Assembly: GCF_902150045.1 (NCBI RefSeq)
Contig: NZ_CABFVU010000005.1
Coordinates: 310,001-374,000, forward strand
Reading direction: 5' to 3'
From: Chitinophaga polysaccharea
Lineage (GTDB): Bacteria > Bacteroidota > Bacteroidia > Chitinophagales > Chitinophagaceae
Length of the DNA: 64,000 nucleotides
Shown in pieces: positions 34,482 to 43,996 of this stretch (its first letter is position 1; every line of letters begins with the position of its first letter). The notes below the pieces were generated by a model, which worked only from the letters and a program-made list of their open reading frames with translations, did not search any database and was not told the DNA's origin. A program made the translations under genes and the position numbers.

Positions 34482-35174
34482 TTATGTGTTCATGTTTTTA
34501 AAGAAATAGGTGTAATATGTTTTGGCAAACATGCGGTATCCCACGGTTTGCATAAACCGGCATAACTCGCAGGGCCCGGCCTGTAATACATCAAATGGAG
34601 GCGACTCCGCCAGCACATAGGCGGGCCTGTATTTATCCCAGTTATTGGATCGCAGTACTTCCATATCAAATCCTTCTGCATCAATAGTTAGGATGTCGAT
34701 CTTAACATCTTTAGCCAGGTAAGTATCCAGGATCTCTGCCAGGGGCCAGGTATCTATCTTCTTTTCATCAATCACCCGGTACCTGGATACCTGCGTGTAT
34801 TCCTTCACTTTTTCAGGAGAGAAAGTGTTTAAAGCAGGTTCGTTAAATATGAAATAGGTGAGTTGTTGCTTTACTGCCGACACACCTATTTCCAGGTTGA
34901 TATCTTTAGGCCGGTACCTGTTGAATAAGGCCATTGAGCCAGGCATGGGATCAATGTTAATCCCCGTCCACCTGCGCTTGTAAAGCAGGTAGGTATTGGA
35001 TACCCGGAAGGGGTGATGGGCGCCCACATCTATATAAACACCTCTCTTTTTCCCGTCAAAGATCCTTTGTAAAATGAGGTCTTCCCCTTCCGAGCTGTAA
35101 GCACGTACACCGTAACTAAGCCTTGGAAACAGGGTAGTAACCAGTTTGGCCGCGATATTTCTCATGCTGCTCAT
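34482..35174 (-). CDS. FkbM-family methyltransferase
   Basis: SAM-dependent methyltransferase of 230 residues. It shows GVYIDVGAHHPFRVSNTYLLY (SAM loop), NIDPMPGSMALFNRYRP, and IDILTIDAEGFDMEVLRSNNW as the FkbM signature. The ATG at 35174 overlaps the flippase stop as ATGA, so an upstream start inside the flippase gene is rejected. It is one of four FkbM-type genes in this locus. Confidence 0.87.
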   Translation of the reverse strand: MSSMRNIAAKLVTTLFPRLSYGVRAYSSEGEDLILQRIFDGKKRGVYIDVGAHHPFRVSNTYLLYKRRWTGINIDPMPGSMALFNRYRPKDINLEIGVSAVKQQLTYFIFNEPALNTFSPEKVKEYTQVSRYRVIDEKKIDTWPLAEILDTYLAKDVKIDILTIDAEGFDMEVLRSNNWDKYRPAYVLAESPPFDVLQAGPCELCRFMQTVGYRMFAKTYYTYFFKNMNT

Positions 35175-36517
35175 TTGGTATACTGTTTTTGGTTGAAGGT
35201 AAACAGACGGGTGGCGAAGATCCACAGGTTGCTGTGTACCTGTTTGATATCTGCAAGGGCCTGTATGGGATGAAACATTCTTTTGGCAAGCAGGTAGCCC
35301 TCGCCGCTTTTGTCGAGCAAAACCAACATGGCATACACGGTGCTGTAAGCCCCTACGGTGGCGATAGCCGCGCCTGTGCCGCCATAAGCGGGGATAATGA
35401 AAAAGTTTACCCCTACATTAACGAGCAGGCCCGACAGGTTGCCGTACAGGTAGCTCTTGTATTCTCCTTCTACGAACAGGTACTGTACCATTACAACGCT
35501 GAGGAACACAGGTATCCCTGCCCATATATGGATCCTCAGCATCCGGGAAGCGGCCGCGTAGCCTTCGCCGTACAGGAAAGGAATGATGAGGTGCGCAGTG
35601 AATGTGATCAGCAATGCAATACCCAGGCTTAGCCAGAACGACAGGCGCAGCCACTTTTCCAGCGCGGCCAGGTAAGCACTGCGGCTGCTCTTTTTCTTTT
35701 GAATAAGACCGGGCAGTATGGCTACGGATATCACTGTAGGAATGGCGTACCATAGCTCCGAGATCCGTGCCGCGCTTACATATTTCCCCAGTTCCCCCGG
35801 GTTGGAAAGCAGGTCCAGCAGCACCAGGTCTATCTTCATAAATAATACCACCACCAGGTTGGAAAGTATCAGCGGCCAGCTTTGCACCAGCAGCGTTTTA
35901 GCCAGTGTACGGTCAATACGAAGGGTGAAATCTGCCGTATTGTAGTAGCCATAGATCGCTATTACTACCAGGTAGGTGACCACCAGTTCTATCACGGATG
36001 TCCACAGGAATGCCATCAGCGAGCCATCCAGGTATATGATGACCAGTTTTATTGCGCAGAAAGCGAGGAACACCGTTACTTTGGGAATGATCACCTTTTT
36101 TACATTGTGCTTCGCCTGGTAGAAGTAGTCCAGCACATCGAAAGATTGCAGCACAATGATCAGTGCAGAAAAAATAGTGCAGTATATATATAGTTGCTGG
36201 TGTTGCCGTGTAAACCACACAATGCTTACGCTGATGGCCATACAGATGATACCGGCCACGATCCGCATTAAGATAACGGTAACTACAATGGCGCCCTGTT
36301 TTTGCCCGTTATGCAGGATCTCTTTTACAGCGAGTTTGTCCATGCCAAGTATGGCTACACTGCCTATAATAGTGGTGAGGGCCAATGCATAGCTCCAGAT
36401 CCCGAATTCCTCCGGGCCCAGGTGCCTGGCAATGAGCGCCATGATGATAATGCCCGGGAAAAGTTTACTGAGCTTATCTATCAAAAGCCAACCGCTATTT
36501 TCAAATAATTTATGCAA
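35171..36517 (-). CDS. Wzx-type oligosaccharide flippase
   Basis: MOP-superfamily membrane protein of 448 residues with about twelve to fourteen helices. The N-terminus SGWLLIDKLSKLFPGIIIMALIARHLGPEEFGIWSYA is characteristic. It should flip undecaprenyl-linked repeat units to the periplasm for the Wzy-like polymerase. It overlaps the Wzc gene end by 8 bp. Confidence 0.9.
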   Translation of the reverse strand: MHKLFENSGWLLIDKLSKLFPGIIIMALIARHLGPEEFGIWSYALALTTIIGSVAILGMDKLAVKEILHNGQKQGAIVVTVILMRIVAGIICMAISVSIVWFTRQHQQLYIYCTIFSALIIVLQSFDVLDYFYQAKHNVKKVIIPKVTVFLAFCAIKLVIIYLDGSLMAFLWTSVIELVVTYLVVIAIYGYYNTADFTLRIDRTLAKTLLVQSWPLILSNLVVVLFMKIDLVLLDLLSNPGELGKYVSAARISELWYAIPTVISVAILPGLIQKKKSSRSAYLAALEKWLRLSFWLSLGIALLITFTAHLIIPFLYGEGYAAASRMLRIHIWAGIPVFLSVVMVQYLFVEGEYKSYLYGNLSGLLVNVGVNFFIIPAYGGTGAAIATVGAYSTVYAMLVLLDKSGEGYLLAKRMFHPIQALADIKQVHSNLWIFATRLFTFNQKQYTK

Positions 36518-38885
36518 TGCGTTGTTTTATTTTTTTAACCAGTGATGACCACGTATGATGCTGCTGTTTATTTTCTGTGTATGAGTAATGATCGTAGTAG
36601 TAATAAGGATAGAAGGTATCCTGTTCTATGCCGTTGAAAATGATCCCTATTTTTTTGAAGAAGCCTTTCCGGACATTTTCTGATACAGGTATCAGTTTGG
36701 ATTTAAGGGTGAAGTTGTAACGCACCACAAACAGGGCACAGTCGACCTGGCCAGAAATGCTTTTCGCATCGGATACAATACCAATGGGCGACATATCGAT
36801 CACCACGTAATCAAACAGGTCTTTCAGCTGCGCCAGCAGCTCGGCCATACGCTCTCCCTCGATAAGCTCAATAGGGTTGGGAGGAATAGGGCCGGAAGAT
36901 ACCAGGTAAAGCCCGTCGGTGCCTGGTACTTTCTTAATGATCTCTTCTATGGTTTTATTCCCGATGATGTAATTGGTAACGCCAACGTTATGGTCCAACC
37001 CCAGGAACTGCGACAGCTTTGGTTTCCGCAGATCCAGTTCCAGCAGCACCACTTTTTTATTACTTACCGTTAAAGAGTTGCCCAGGTGGGCAGACAGGAA
37101 GGTTTTTCCTTCTCCTGATATGCTGGAGGTAAGGAGAATGGTAGGCGTACCGGTAACGCCGGTGAGCAGGAACTTCAGGTTGGTGCGCATATTAAATACC
37201 TGCTCCACCAGTACCGAACGGTTTTGAAGCGACATATCGCGGGCGCCTTCTTCCTGCTGGTAAATTTCCGCGATAACAGGCAGATCGAACACCTGTTCAA
37301 TTTCTTTTTTACTGAGTACACTGGGATTCAGGAAATATTTCAGATAGATGTAAGCGCTGGTGAGTACCAGGCCGGCGGCGATAAAGCCGATGAATACAAT
37401 AGATTTTTTAGGGGCGATGGGTTTGTCCGGTACAAAAGCAGGAGCAATCACTTTGTTATCTACCACGTTACTGGCATAGGCTACCGATGCTTCTTCCTTC
37501 TTTTTCAGCAGGTAGAGATACAGGTTTTCCTTTACGCCCTGCTGTCTTTTTATGTTAATGTATTCTTTTGCATAGGTAGGGATGTTGGCTATTTTTCCCT
37601 GTATCTGGTTTACTTTCTGCTGTGTTTCTTTTTGTACCACGTTGGCATTCCTTCTGTATCCGGCAATATAATCGCGGATGGTTCTCCGCGTATCGGTGAT
37701 CTGCGACTCCACGTTTTGCAGGATCTCGCTGGCAGGCTTGAGGGAAAGCGACAACCGTTTCTTTTCCCGGAGCGCTTCTTCGTACCGGTTGATCATGGAG
37801 GTAAGTGTTTGATCAATATTACCAAGTACCGGTGCAAAGGGATAATTGCTGGCGGGGTTGCTGATATAGCTTTCCACCTGGTCAAAAACGGAGAGTTGCA
37901 TATTGGCTTCGCTGAGCCGGATATCTGCTTCCTTTACCTGTTCCAGCGCCAGTTTGGAGCTGGCGTCAATATCTGTGATGCCTCTCTGGATCTTAAAATT
38001 TTCTTCCTGTTTTTCCAGCAGCCCCAGTTCTTCTTTTAAGGAATCAATTCTAACTGCCAGGAAGTGAATGGTTTTAAAGGCCACCCGGTTTTTGTCGTCG
38101 AGGGTATATTCATTGTAGGCTTCCAGTAAGGAGTTGAGGAAATCGGCGGTCCTTTCGGGTACGGGGTCTTTATAGCTTACGAGTATTACCGTGGCATCGC
38201 GGTTCACCAGCGCGGTACCTATTTCTTCTATTTTTTCATAGGTCAGTTCCGGTACCGAATCCACGCGGATACGGAAAGTGCCGGCAGGAGCGGTGGATGC
38301 TGTAGCGGGAAAAGTGATCATGAATTTATCTTTCGCCACGGTGAATGGTTCGCCGGGCCTGGTAGTGAATTGCAGGCCGCTATCGGTGGTATTGTTCACC
38401 TGTTTTATTTTCAGCAGATCATTTTCCCGGGTCACATCAAAAATGTAATTGCCTACTTTGGTACTATCGCTCAGTACGCGGATGGTGAGTGGAGGATGGT
38501 TGTAGATCTCTTCATTGTTCACTGTTCCTTTCAGGTAATACCGGGTATTAAAGCCGCCGGCTGCGATCACTTTTTCCACCAGGATAGGGGCTTTCAGCAC
38601 TTCCATCTCGTTTTCAATATTTTTCCCGTTGTTAAAAAGTGCAAGGGATTTCAGGGCATCCATTTCTTCCCCGCCACCTTTTTTTTCATCTTTCAGGTAA
38701 AGCCTGGCGGTGGACATATAGATCGGTTTCTTGTATTTCAGGTACAGCATGGCGCCTGTTACCATGGCCATCAGTACCAGGAGATAAAGCGGCCAGTGGA
38801 ATACCACTTTCTGGAAGAGATCATTCAGATCTATAACGGAGCCCTTATTGCTGGTTGTTTTTTGCTGATTCATAACACTGATCAT
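36510..38885 (-). CDS. Wzc-type tyrosine autokinase / chain-length determinant
   Basis: Inner-membrane protein of 791 residues. It has a Wzz-type N-terminal domain with a membrane helix (about 33-50), coiled-coil-rich periplasmic part (about 280-480), a second helix (about 508-525) and a cytoplasmic kinase domain. The kinase has Walker A SSISGEGKT (about 585-594), Walker A' VVLLELDLRKPK, Walker B YVVIDMSPIG and a tyrosine-rich tail, YPYYYYDHYSY (about 758-768), for autophosphorylation. It controls chain length and export together with Wza. The ATG at 38885 overlaps the Wza stop as ATGA. Confidence 0.95.
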   Translation of the reverse strand: MISVMNQQKTTSNKGSVIDLNDLFQKVVFHWPLYLLVLMAMVTGAMLYLKYKKPIYMSTARLYLKDEKKGGGEEMDALKSLALFNNGKNIENEMEVLKAPILVEKVIAAGGFNTRYYLKGTVNNEEIYNHPPLTIRVLSDSTKVGNYIFDVTRENDLLKIKQVNNTTDSGLQFTTRPGEPFTVAKDKFMITFPATASTAPAGTFRIRVDSVPELTYEKIEEIGTALVNRDATVILVSYKDPVPERTADFLNSLLEAYNEYTLDDKNRVAFKTIHFLAVRIDSLKEELGLLEKQEENFKIQRGITDIDASSKLALEQVKEADIRLSEANMQLSVFDQVESYISNPASNYPFAPVLGNIDQTLTSMINRYEEALREKKRLSLSLKPASEILQNVESQITDTRRTIRDYIAGYRRNANVVQKETQQKVNQIQGKIANIPTYAKEYINIKRQQGVKENLYLYLLKKKEEASVAYASNVVDNKVIAPAFVPDKPIAPKKSIVFIGFIAAGLVLTSAYIYLKYFLNPSVLSKKEIEQVFDLPVIAEIYQQEEGARDMSLQNRSVLVEQVFNMRTNLKFLLTGVTGTPTILLTSSISGEGKTFLSAHLGNSLTVSNKKVVLLELDLRKPKLSQFLGLDHNVGVTNYIIGNKTIEEIIKKVPGTDGLYLVSSGPIPPNPIELIEGERMAELLAQLKDLFDYVVIDMSPIGIVSDAKSISGQVDCALFVVRYNFTLKSKLIPVSENVRKGFFKKIGIIFNGIEQDTFYPYYYYDHYSYTENKQQHHTWSSLVKKIKQRIA

Positions 38886-39643
38886 TTACTTAGAATGACG
38901 ATCGTGGTAATAAGTGATATTACGCCGATGATGGCCGGCAGCAGCTGTATTGTTTTGGACGTAGCGAATTTGCGGTCGGGGCCGGGCTTTACGTACACAA
39001 CATCATTATTGCTGAGATAATAGTAGGGTGAAGAAAGGGTTTTGCTGTCGTTCAGGTTCACCGATGCATATGTTTTAACGCCGTTGATCTCCCTTATGAT
39101 CATGATGTCGTCGCGTTTGGCGGTAACATTGAGATCGCCGGCCATGCTCAGTGCATCCAGTATGGAGGCTCTTTCAGCGCCGATGCGGAAGGATCCGGGG
39201 CGGGCTACATCACCGAGTACGGATACTCTGAAATTTACCAGCCGCGTAGATACATAGGCGTTACGGACTGTTTTCTCCAGTTCCTGCGATACCAGGTCGT
39301 TGATGGCGGCAGTGGTTTTATCTTTTACATTTATTTTTCCTATCACCGGCAGGGCTATATAGCCGGCACTGTCTACCAGGTATCCCGGTTCCATGCCGCT
39401 GTTCGAAGCCGGCCCGGAAACGGTAATGTTAGGGTTAAAGATCTGCGACACTTCTTTATCGAGCGTGGTGATCGTGATCTGAAGGATGTCGCCGGGTTGT
39501 ATTTTCAATTGCTGCATGCGGTGTAGTGAATCTACTCCCGAGGCTGTTGCAATGTCGTTAAAGTAGGTCAGTTTCCGGGAGCTGTTGCACCCGGTAATTA
39601 TTATCAACGCCAGGATCAATGGAAAGCTGAATTTCAATCCCAT
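38882..39643 (-). CDS. Wza-type polysaccharide export lipoprotein
   Basis: Outer-membrane export protein of 253 residues. The lipobox IITGC puts the lipidated cysteine at 19. A Poly_export domain follows (LKIQPGDILQITITTLDKEVSQIFN), then SLBB domains (FRVSVLGDVARPGSFRIG) and a C-terminal membrane helix (IQLLPAIIGVISLITTIVIL), as is usual in Bacteroidota. It begins the tightly overlapping part of the exopolysaccharide operon. Confidence 0.94.
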   Translation of the reverse strand: MGLKFSFPLILALIIITGCNSSRKLTYFNDIATASGVDSLHRMQQLKIQPGDILQITITTLDKEVSQIFNPNITVSGPASNSGMEPGYLVDSAGYIALPVIGKINVKDKTTAAINDLVSQELEKTVRNAYVSTRLVNFRVSVLGDVARPGSFRIGAERASILDALSMAGDLNVTAKRDDIMIIREINGVKTYASVNLNDSKTLSSPYYYLSNNDVVYVKPGPDRKFATSKTIQLLPAIIGVISLITTIVILSK

Positions 39644-39764
39644 ATTAAGTGATTAATTTATCTGTTCGGTACGGTATCACAGGAAGTGTGCATGCAGGTA
39701 TTTCACCGGCATTCATCACCATTTTAAAACAAGGATCTAACGGGTCTCCTCATTGCGGACTTCT

Positions 39765-40991
39765 TTATGTTGTTACTTTAACATCAGCTATGTTTACACC
39801 GGCCCTGTTTGTTTTAAAGAATCTGGCCCTGAGCTTCTCCTGTGCAGGCAGCTCGAAATAGTAGTAAGTGATCAGGCTCAGTGGCAGCAGAATCAGGAAA
39901 AAAAGCAATAAAGTATATGGCGACCGGAATACTAGCCGGTTCATATGAAAGGCGTCTGCTACAAGTACAAAAATGATCTGCAGCGGGAAATGAATTAAGT
40001 ACATCGCATAGCTGCAGTTACCAAGCAACGCCCATTTTTTGTTCAGCACACCCCTGGAGGTTTCCCACAGCGCCAGGGTAAGGATGGTGCAGGGTGACAC
40101 CGCCGTGCGGAAGAAGAAGTTGCGGCCCAGTCCAAACGCAGATGCGGAGGACTCCGGGCTTTTACCGGGAAGCACCTGCATATACAGCTTTGTCCATATT
40201 TCCTGGAAGAAGGAGAACTGGTATTCTGCAAACAGCATGATCCATAATATTGCAGTAACCACAGCCAGGGCCGGCAGGTATTTCCGGGTCCTGTTCTCTT
40301 TCGTCATCCATACATACAGATAGTATACCAGCGCACCCAGGAAGAAAGAGTACATTCCTTTACCGATGATGCTATAGAAATACTGAATAAATATACCTGC
40401 AGGGATCATGAGGAGCAACAGCCATTTCTTATGTTGTAGCTTCAGGTAGCAGATAACAAAAAACATCAGGTATAACGCCACTTCCACGGAAACAGACCAG
40501 GAAGGCCCGTTAAAGGAGGGGCCTTTTTCAAATCCCCAGTTTTGCATGAACAGCAGGTTCAGGACAAAGTGGTAGCTGTCGTTGAACTGTATAATGAAAT
40601 AATGCCCGGCATTTCTCAACATCAGCCATTGAAGTATGGCCACAGTTACCAGGGTTACCAGGTGAATGGGGTAGAGCCTGCTGAGGCGGAAGAACATAAA
40701 CTTGCCAAAGTGAATATTCCTGTTGGCGATGCGTTCCGCATACAGCCAGAAGAAAATAAACCCTGAGAGGAGGAAGAATAAATCGACCGCTACCATGCCA
40801 TCGTTGTAGAAGGCCTGCAGGTAAATATAGAACGGAAGTGCTGTTTTTTCGAAGCCTCCCTGTACCCAGGTATCATTGGCATAATAAAAGAACTGCCAAT
40901 GGTAGAGGACAACTATAATAGCGGCGATACCCCTTATAGCATCCAGCGCATAAAAGTGCTGTGGGGAATTTTGATTTTGGTTTGAATTCAT
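39765..40991 (-). CDS. Acyltransferase 3 family membrane protein
   Basis: Membrane O-acyltransferase of 408 residues with about ten helices. The start of the domain, FYALDAIRGIAAIIVVLYHW, and DLFFLLSGFIFFWLYAERI with RLSRLYPIHLVTLV are hallmarks; the helix-1 histidine is present. It may acetylate a sugar of the polysaccharide. The frame opens at a TTG (41030), but the ATG at 40991 is chosen. It lies 121 bp upstream of the Wza gene and could start the locus. Confidence 0.9.
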   Translation of the reverse strand: MNSNQNQNSPQHFYALDAIRGIAAIIVVLYHWQFFYYANDTWVQGGFEKTALPFYIYLQAFYNDGMVAVDLFFLLSGFIFFWLYAERIANRNIHFGKFMFFRLSRLYPIHLVTLVTVAILQWLMLRNAGHYFIIQFNDSYHFVLNLLFMQNWGFEKGPSFNGPSWSVSVEVALYLMFFVICYLKLQHKKWLLLLMIPAGIFIQYFYSIIGKGMYSFFLGALVYYLYVWMTKENRTRKYLPALAVVTAILWIMLFAEYQFSFFQEIWTKLYMQVLPGKSPESSASAFGLGRNFFFRTAVSPCTILTLALWETSRGVLNKKWALLGNCSYAMYLIHFPLQIIFVLVADAFHMNRLVFRSPYTLLLFFLILLPLSLITYYYFELPAQEKLRARFFKTNRAGVNIADVKVTT

Positions 40992-41409
40992 CAGGGCGTT
41001 TTCAAAGGCGATATTATCAATCTGCAGCAACCGGTCTTGTTGAATAATAATTGTATAGTCTTTCCCGTAGTGATTTGTTGGTAACAGTAGCCAGTCTTTG
41101 TTAGTTTTGAGATCTTTTCAATAGAGATATTATCACTGAACAGCAACAGTTCTCAATTGTATAATTCTAATTTAATTATAATAATGACAGTTATGATGCC
41201 TGCAAAACAAATGGATGTAATGAACGGGGCGGTTTTAAAATGAACAAAATGAATAAGGGGAAATCGAATAGCAGGTGGCTGTTTTTTATGATCTCTTTTC
41301 TCAACGGTTTAAGCCTGCAATTTGGATAACTGCTTTATAAAGTTATTGAGTATACGGATCTGAATGCTTCTCTTTCCAGTCATTTTCCGTCACATTGAAA
41401 TTGGATAGC
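40992..41409. other. AT-rich intergenic stretch without a clear gene
   Basis: About 420 bp between the acyltransferase start and the toxin remnant. It contains AT-rich inverted stretches around 41155-41180 and one 29-codon plus-strand frame (41240-41329) with a hydrophobic middle, too short to defend. The acyltransferase promoter should lie at its left end, but no convincing TAnnTTTG is seen. Nothing else was recognised. Confidence 0.5.
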
Positions 41410-41561
41410 TTACAGTTGCTTAACAAACTGTTTAATACGCTTCATTACCTGGTCAAATCCAGGTAATCCTTCTCGATCAGGGCAGCATTTATGCCTGATT
41501 CCTCTTCTATGATACGTATTAAATCAGCAAAATCCTTATGTTCATGAAGATATTGTGGCAT
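41410..41561 (-). pseudogene. Remnant of an AbiEii-like nucleotidyltransferase toxin gene
   Basis: The frame from ATG 41561 reads MPQYLHEHKDFADLIRIIEE, then ESGINAALIEKDYL, which resembles the N-terminus of AbiEii/AbiGii-type toxins (the usual continuation is EKDYW). It stops at 41445. A shifted frame in the same strand then reads FDQVMKRIKQFVKQL to a stop at 41410, plausible as the end of such a protein. The whole catalytic middle is missing. It lies 10 bp after the AbiEi-like gene, the normal toxin position. Confidence 0.6.
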
Positions 41562-41571
41562 AGTTCAGTGC

Positions 41572-42231
41572 TCAATTTTCAGACCGGCGTAAAAAATCCT
41601 GATATAGTTTCCTGGCCTTGGCATTGCCGTAATAATTAAACAGCTTCATTAGCGTGTTTTTATCAATTTTCTCCATGAGAGAAAATAAGCGTGTAGTCAG
41701 TTCCACAGGATCTTCAGCGAGTGACTCCATATTTCCAGCCAGATCAACGAGCAAATATTCGGGGGTTACCTTTTTGGGATAATGCGGAACAATTTTAAAG
41801 TCAAAGAATTTATTACCCAGCTGGAATATGCCGTGTCGTTTATGATTATAAACAATACGTTTATTATACAGCTGGGTGGTACCTACTCCCAGGCTATTGT
41901 ACGCGTTAGGAGAAGTAAGAAGAAAATCTTTAGCTTTTAAAAAACTACGTACCAGCTCCTTTTCATCCGGGGGAACCTGGCCAAAAGTAGATTGTTTGGG
42001 GTAATAATAAAGCCCTTGTTGTAGTTTCTTTAATGTACCATCTTCAATCAATTCCATTAAATGCCTGTCCACCGCATTTGTCCATTGCATAAGTTCTCCC
42101 CGACGGTAAACCCGGCCAGGCGAACAGGATATGTCCCTGCTGATCAATAAGAAAGTTGGCAGGCGCGCCATTGCGGTTACTAACTGATACCATTCGCACG
42201 AAAAGCCATTCCCCCATATCCTTTCGGACAT
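41572..42231 (-). CDS. AbiEi/DUF6088-like antitoxin with a replaced N-terminus
   Basis: The frame gives up to 219 residues. From about residue 50 it looks like the antitoxin of type IV AbiE systems: a winged-helix remnant (TNAVDRHLMELIEDGTLKKLQQGLYYYPK), then PDEKELVRSFLKAKDFLLTS, NAYNSLGVGTTQLYNKRIVYN and a C-terminal helical domain. The first ~48 residues do not fit the family; the overlapping frame there reads like a thioredoxin-fold fragment (NGAPANFLIDQQGHIL). A start at ATG 42090 (MQWTN) is the alternative. The cognate toxin next to it is degraded. Confidence 0.6.
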   Translation of the reverse strand: MSERIWGNGFSCEWYQLVTAMARLPTFLLISRDISCSPGRVYRRGELMQWTNAVDRHLMELIEDGTLKKLQQGLYYYPKQSTFGQVPPDEKELVRSFLKAKDFLLTSPNAYNSLGVGTTQLYNKRIVYNHKRHGIFQLGNKFFDFKIVPHYPKKVTPEYLLVDLAGNMESLAEDPVELTTRLFSLMEKIDKNTLMKLFNYYGNAKARKLYQDFLRRSEN

Positions 42232-42532
42232 ACCCTACATTAAACCGGTAGTGAAAAAAAAGTTTAACCGTACTTCATCCGCATCTTTATAGATACGGCT
42301 TATCAGTGTCGCAAGTATGGCTTATCTATGGGGTATCTATCGGGTAAACGGGGAGTAGCTATACAGGAATGCCCTGAACGGCTGTGTTGTCTTTATAAAA
42401 TGACCGGGCAGATCATTCTATATTCCGCATTACATTTCCGCTGAAAAGCCTGGTCATGGATAAAGATCATCGCAGGTCAAATATCGGACTAATTATCTAA
42501 ATTACTTCTGGTTAAATCAATACTCAACCCTT
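42232..42532. other. Intergenic stretch, no gene recognised
   Basis: About 300 bp. It contains an inverted pair ATAGATAC/GTATCTAT (near 42291 and 42341) with a repeated GGCTTATC between, and minus-strand codons near the left edge that may continue the thioredoxin-like fragment or another gene fragment. No promoter with a full consensus was found for the plus-strand gene at 42533. Confidence 0.4.
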
Positions 42533-42985
42533 ATGACATCCGACACAGCAAAACAAACCGGCAGGAAAAAAGCGATAATGTCACTGTTGGTGGCAATGAT
42601 CATCCTGGAGATCTTTTTGTTTTTTACAGAATCGGGAGGCGATTGGGCAAATGGACTGATCTTTTTTATAGATGCACAGATGAACCCAGAGGTGTTGGTC
42701 TTTTTTATATTTGGTATCACTTATTTTTTGGGAGGAAGAGCAGGAACCGGGATCTTTGAGCAACCGGAAAAATATTTATCCGCAGGAACGAAGTATGGTC
42801 TGCTTACCAGTTTGATCATGATCATTTACTGGGCCATTGCTTACCTGGTGAGCAATGGGTTTAATGTAACTTTTTACCAGATCATGCTGATATGGCCTGC
42901 TTTATTGTTAACAGCAGCTATAGCATCCGGCTGGTTATGGGCGGCCTGGCGGATCATGCAGAACGTGAAGAATAAAGACTTATGA
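42533..42985 (+). CDS. Four-helix membrane protein of unknown function
   Basis: Protein of 150 residues with four hydrophobic segments (about 14-32, 52-68, 85-105 and 116-138). No known motif was recognised. Its stop overlaps the start of the DMT transporter by 4 bp (ATGA), so they are probably co-translated and may work together. It could be a small transporter partner; this is a guess. Confidence 0.6.
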   Translation: MTSDTAKQTGRKKAIMSLLVAMIILEIFLFFTESGGDWANGLIFFIDAQMNPEVLVFFIFGITYFLGGRAGTGIFEQPEKYLSAGTKYGLLTSLIMIIYWAIAYLVSNGFNVTFYQIMLIWPALLLTAAIASGWLWAAWRIMQNVKNKDL

Positions 42986-43869
42986 AGAAAATAGTTGTAA
43001 CAGAACGGGCAAAAGGTTTTATCAGTATTGTGTTTGTGATGCTCATATGGGGGAGTTCCTTTACGGTTACCAAAACGGTGGTAACAGAAGTATCGCCTTA
43101 CCTGTTTGCTGCACTGCGTCATATAGTGGCCTGCGGGTTGTTGTTGCCTTTTTATTTGCGGCAGCGGAGAAAAGTACCGCAGCCGTTGCCTTATAAAAGG
43201 CTGGCTGTAATGGGCATATTGGGCATTACCGTATACTATGGTCTTTTCAACTCCGCCATGCTTTATATCCCGGCATCCACCGGTGCGTTGGTAGAGGGGT
43301 TAATACCGGTGGCGATAGCCATACCGGCGGCATTGTTGTTAAAAGAGCATATTGGGGGCAGAAGTATTGCCGGTATCGTATTATGTGTAACGGGTGTGGT
43401 GCTGGTAGGGTTTGTGGGAAATACCGGTGGGGCGCATACCCTGCGGGGCAGTGTGCTGATGCTGCTGGCGGTTTGCTGCTGGAGCGCATATACCTTGTTG
43501 TCGAGAAGCCTGAAGGATACAGATACCCTGTTAGCCACCGCGGTGAGCACTTTTATAGGATCGGCCTTTTTAATACCGGCCGCCGGCGTGGAACTGTACG
43601 CACATGGTATGCCGGAAATATCCGGGGAGGCATGGGCTGGAATTATTTACCTCGGTGTATTTGCTTCTGCGCTGGCTTACTTTCTTTATAACAGGGCGCT
43701 GGAAAGTTTGCCTGCCGCCCAGGTAGGGAATTTCCTGAACCTGAACCCTGTGATCGGTGCGCTGATTGCTGTGATATTCCTGAAAGATACTTTTACGCCC
43801 TGGCAGATGGCCGGTGGCCTGCTGGTATTGGCTGGCATCTGGCTGAGCTCAAAACGGCTAAAGCAATAG
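42982..43869 (+). CDS. DMT-superfamily EamA transporter
   Basis: Inner-membrane transporter of 295 residues with ten helices in two EamA repeats. The start of each repeat is clear: VFVMLIWGSSFTVTKTVV (about 14-31) and LLAVCCWSAYTLLSRSL (about 160-176). The C-terminal GNFLNLNPVIGALIAVIFLKDTFTPWQMAGGLLVLAGIWL is typical. It probably exports a metabolite or amino acid. It is coupled to the preceding small membrane protein. Confidence 0.9.
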   Translation: MKKIVVTERAKGFISIVFVMLIWGSSFTVTKTVVTEVSPYLFAALRHIVACGLLLPFYLRQRRKVPQPLPYKRLAVMGILGITVYYGLFNSAMLYIPASTGALVEGLIPVAIAIPAALLLKEHIGGRSIAGIVLCVTGVVLVGFVGNTGGAHTLRGSVLMLLAVCCWSAYTLLSRSLKDTDTLLATAVSTFIGSAFLIPAAGVELYAHGMPEISGEAWAGIIYLGVFASALAYFLYNRALESLPAAQVGNFLNLNPVIGALIAVIFLKDTFTPWQMAGGLLVLAGIWLSSKRLKQ

Positions 43870-43938
43870 ATCGTTTCTGCGGTGATTAAACCTGGTGATT
43901 AATGTGCTGTTGGTATGATGCAGACCGCCGTAGTAAAG

Positions 43939-43968
43939 TTGATTAATGACATGGATGCTGTAATTTTG
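43939..43968 (+). promoter_or_regulatory. Consensus Bacteroidota promoter ahead of the chimeric gene
   Basis: TTG (43939-43941), a 19-nt spacer and TAATTTTG (43961-43968) match the TTG-N19-TAnnTTTG consensus exactly. It lies 28 nt before the ATG at 43997, so the chimeric reading frame and the genes behind it probably have a working promoter inherited from the MFS gene. Confidence 0.65.
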
Positions 43969-43996
43969 CAGTGATTGAATCACCAGCAACTGTAAT

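Noticed and set aside
41240..41329. A 29-codon plus-strand frame with a hydrophobic centre
   Set aside because: Too short, with no promoter or family match; chance is likely in AT-rich DNA.
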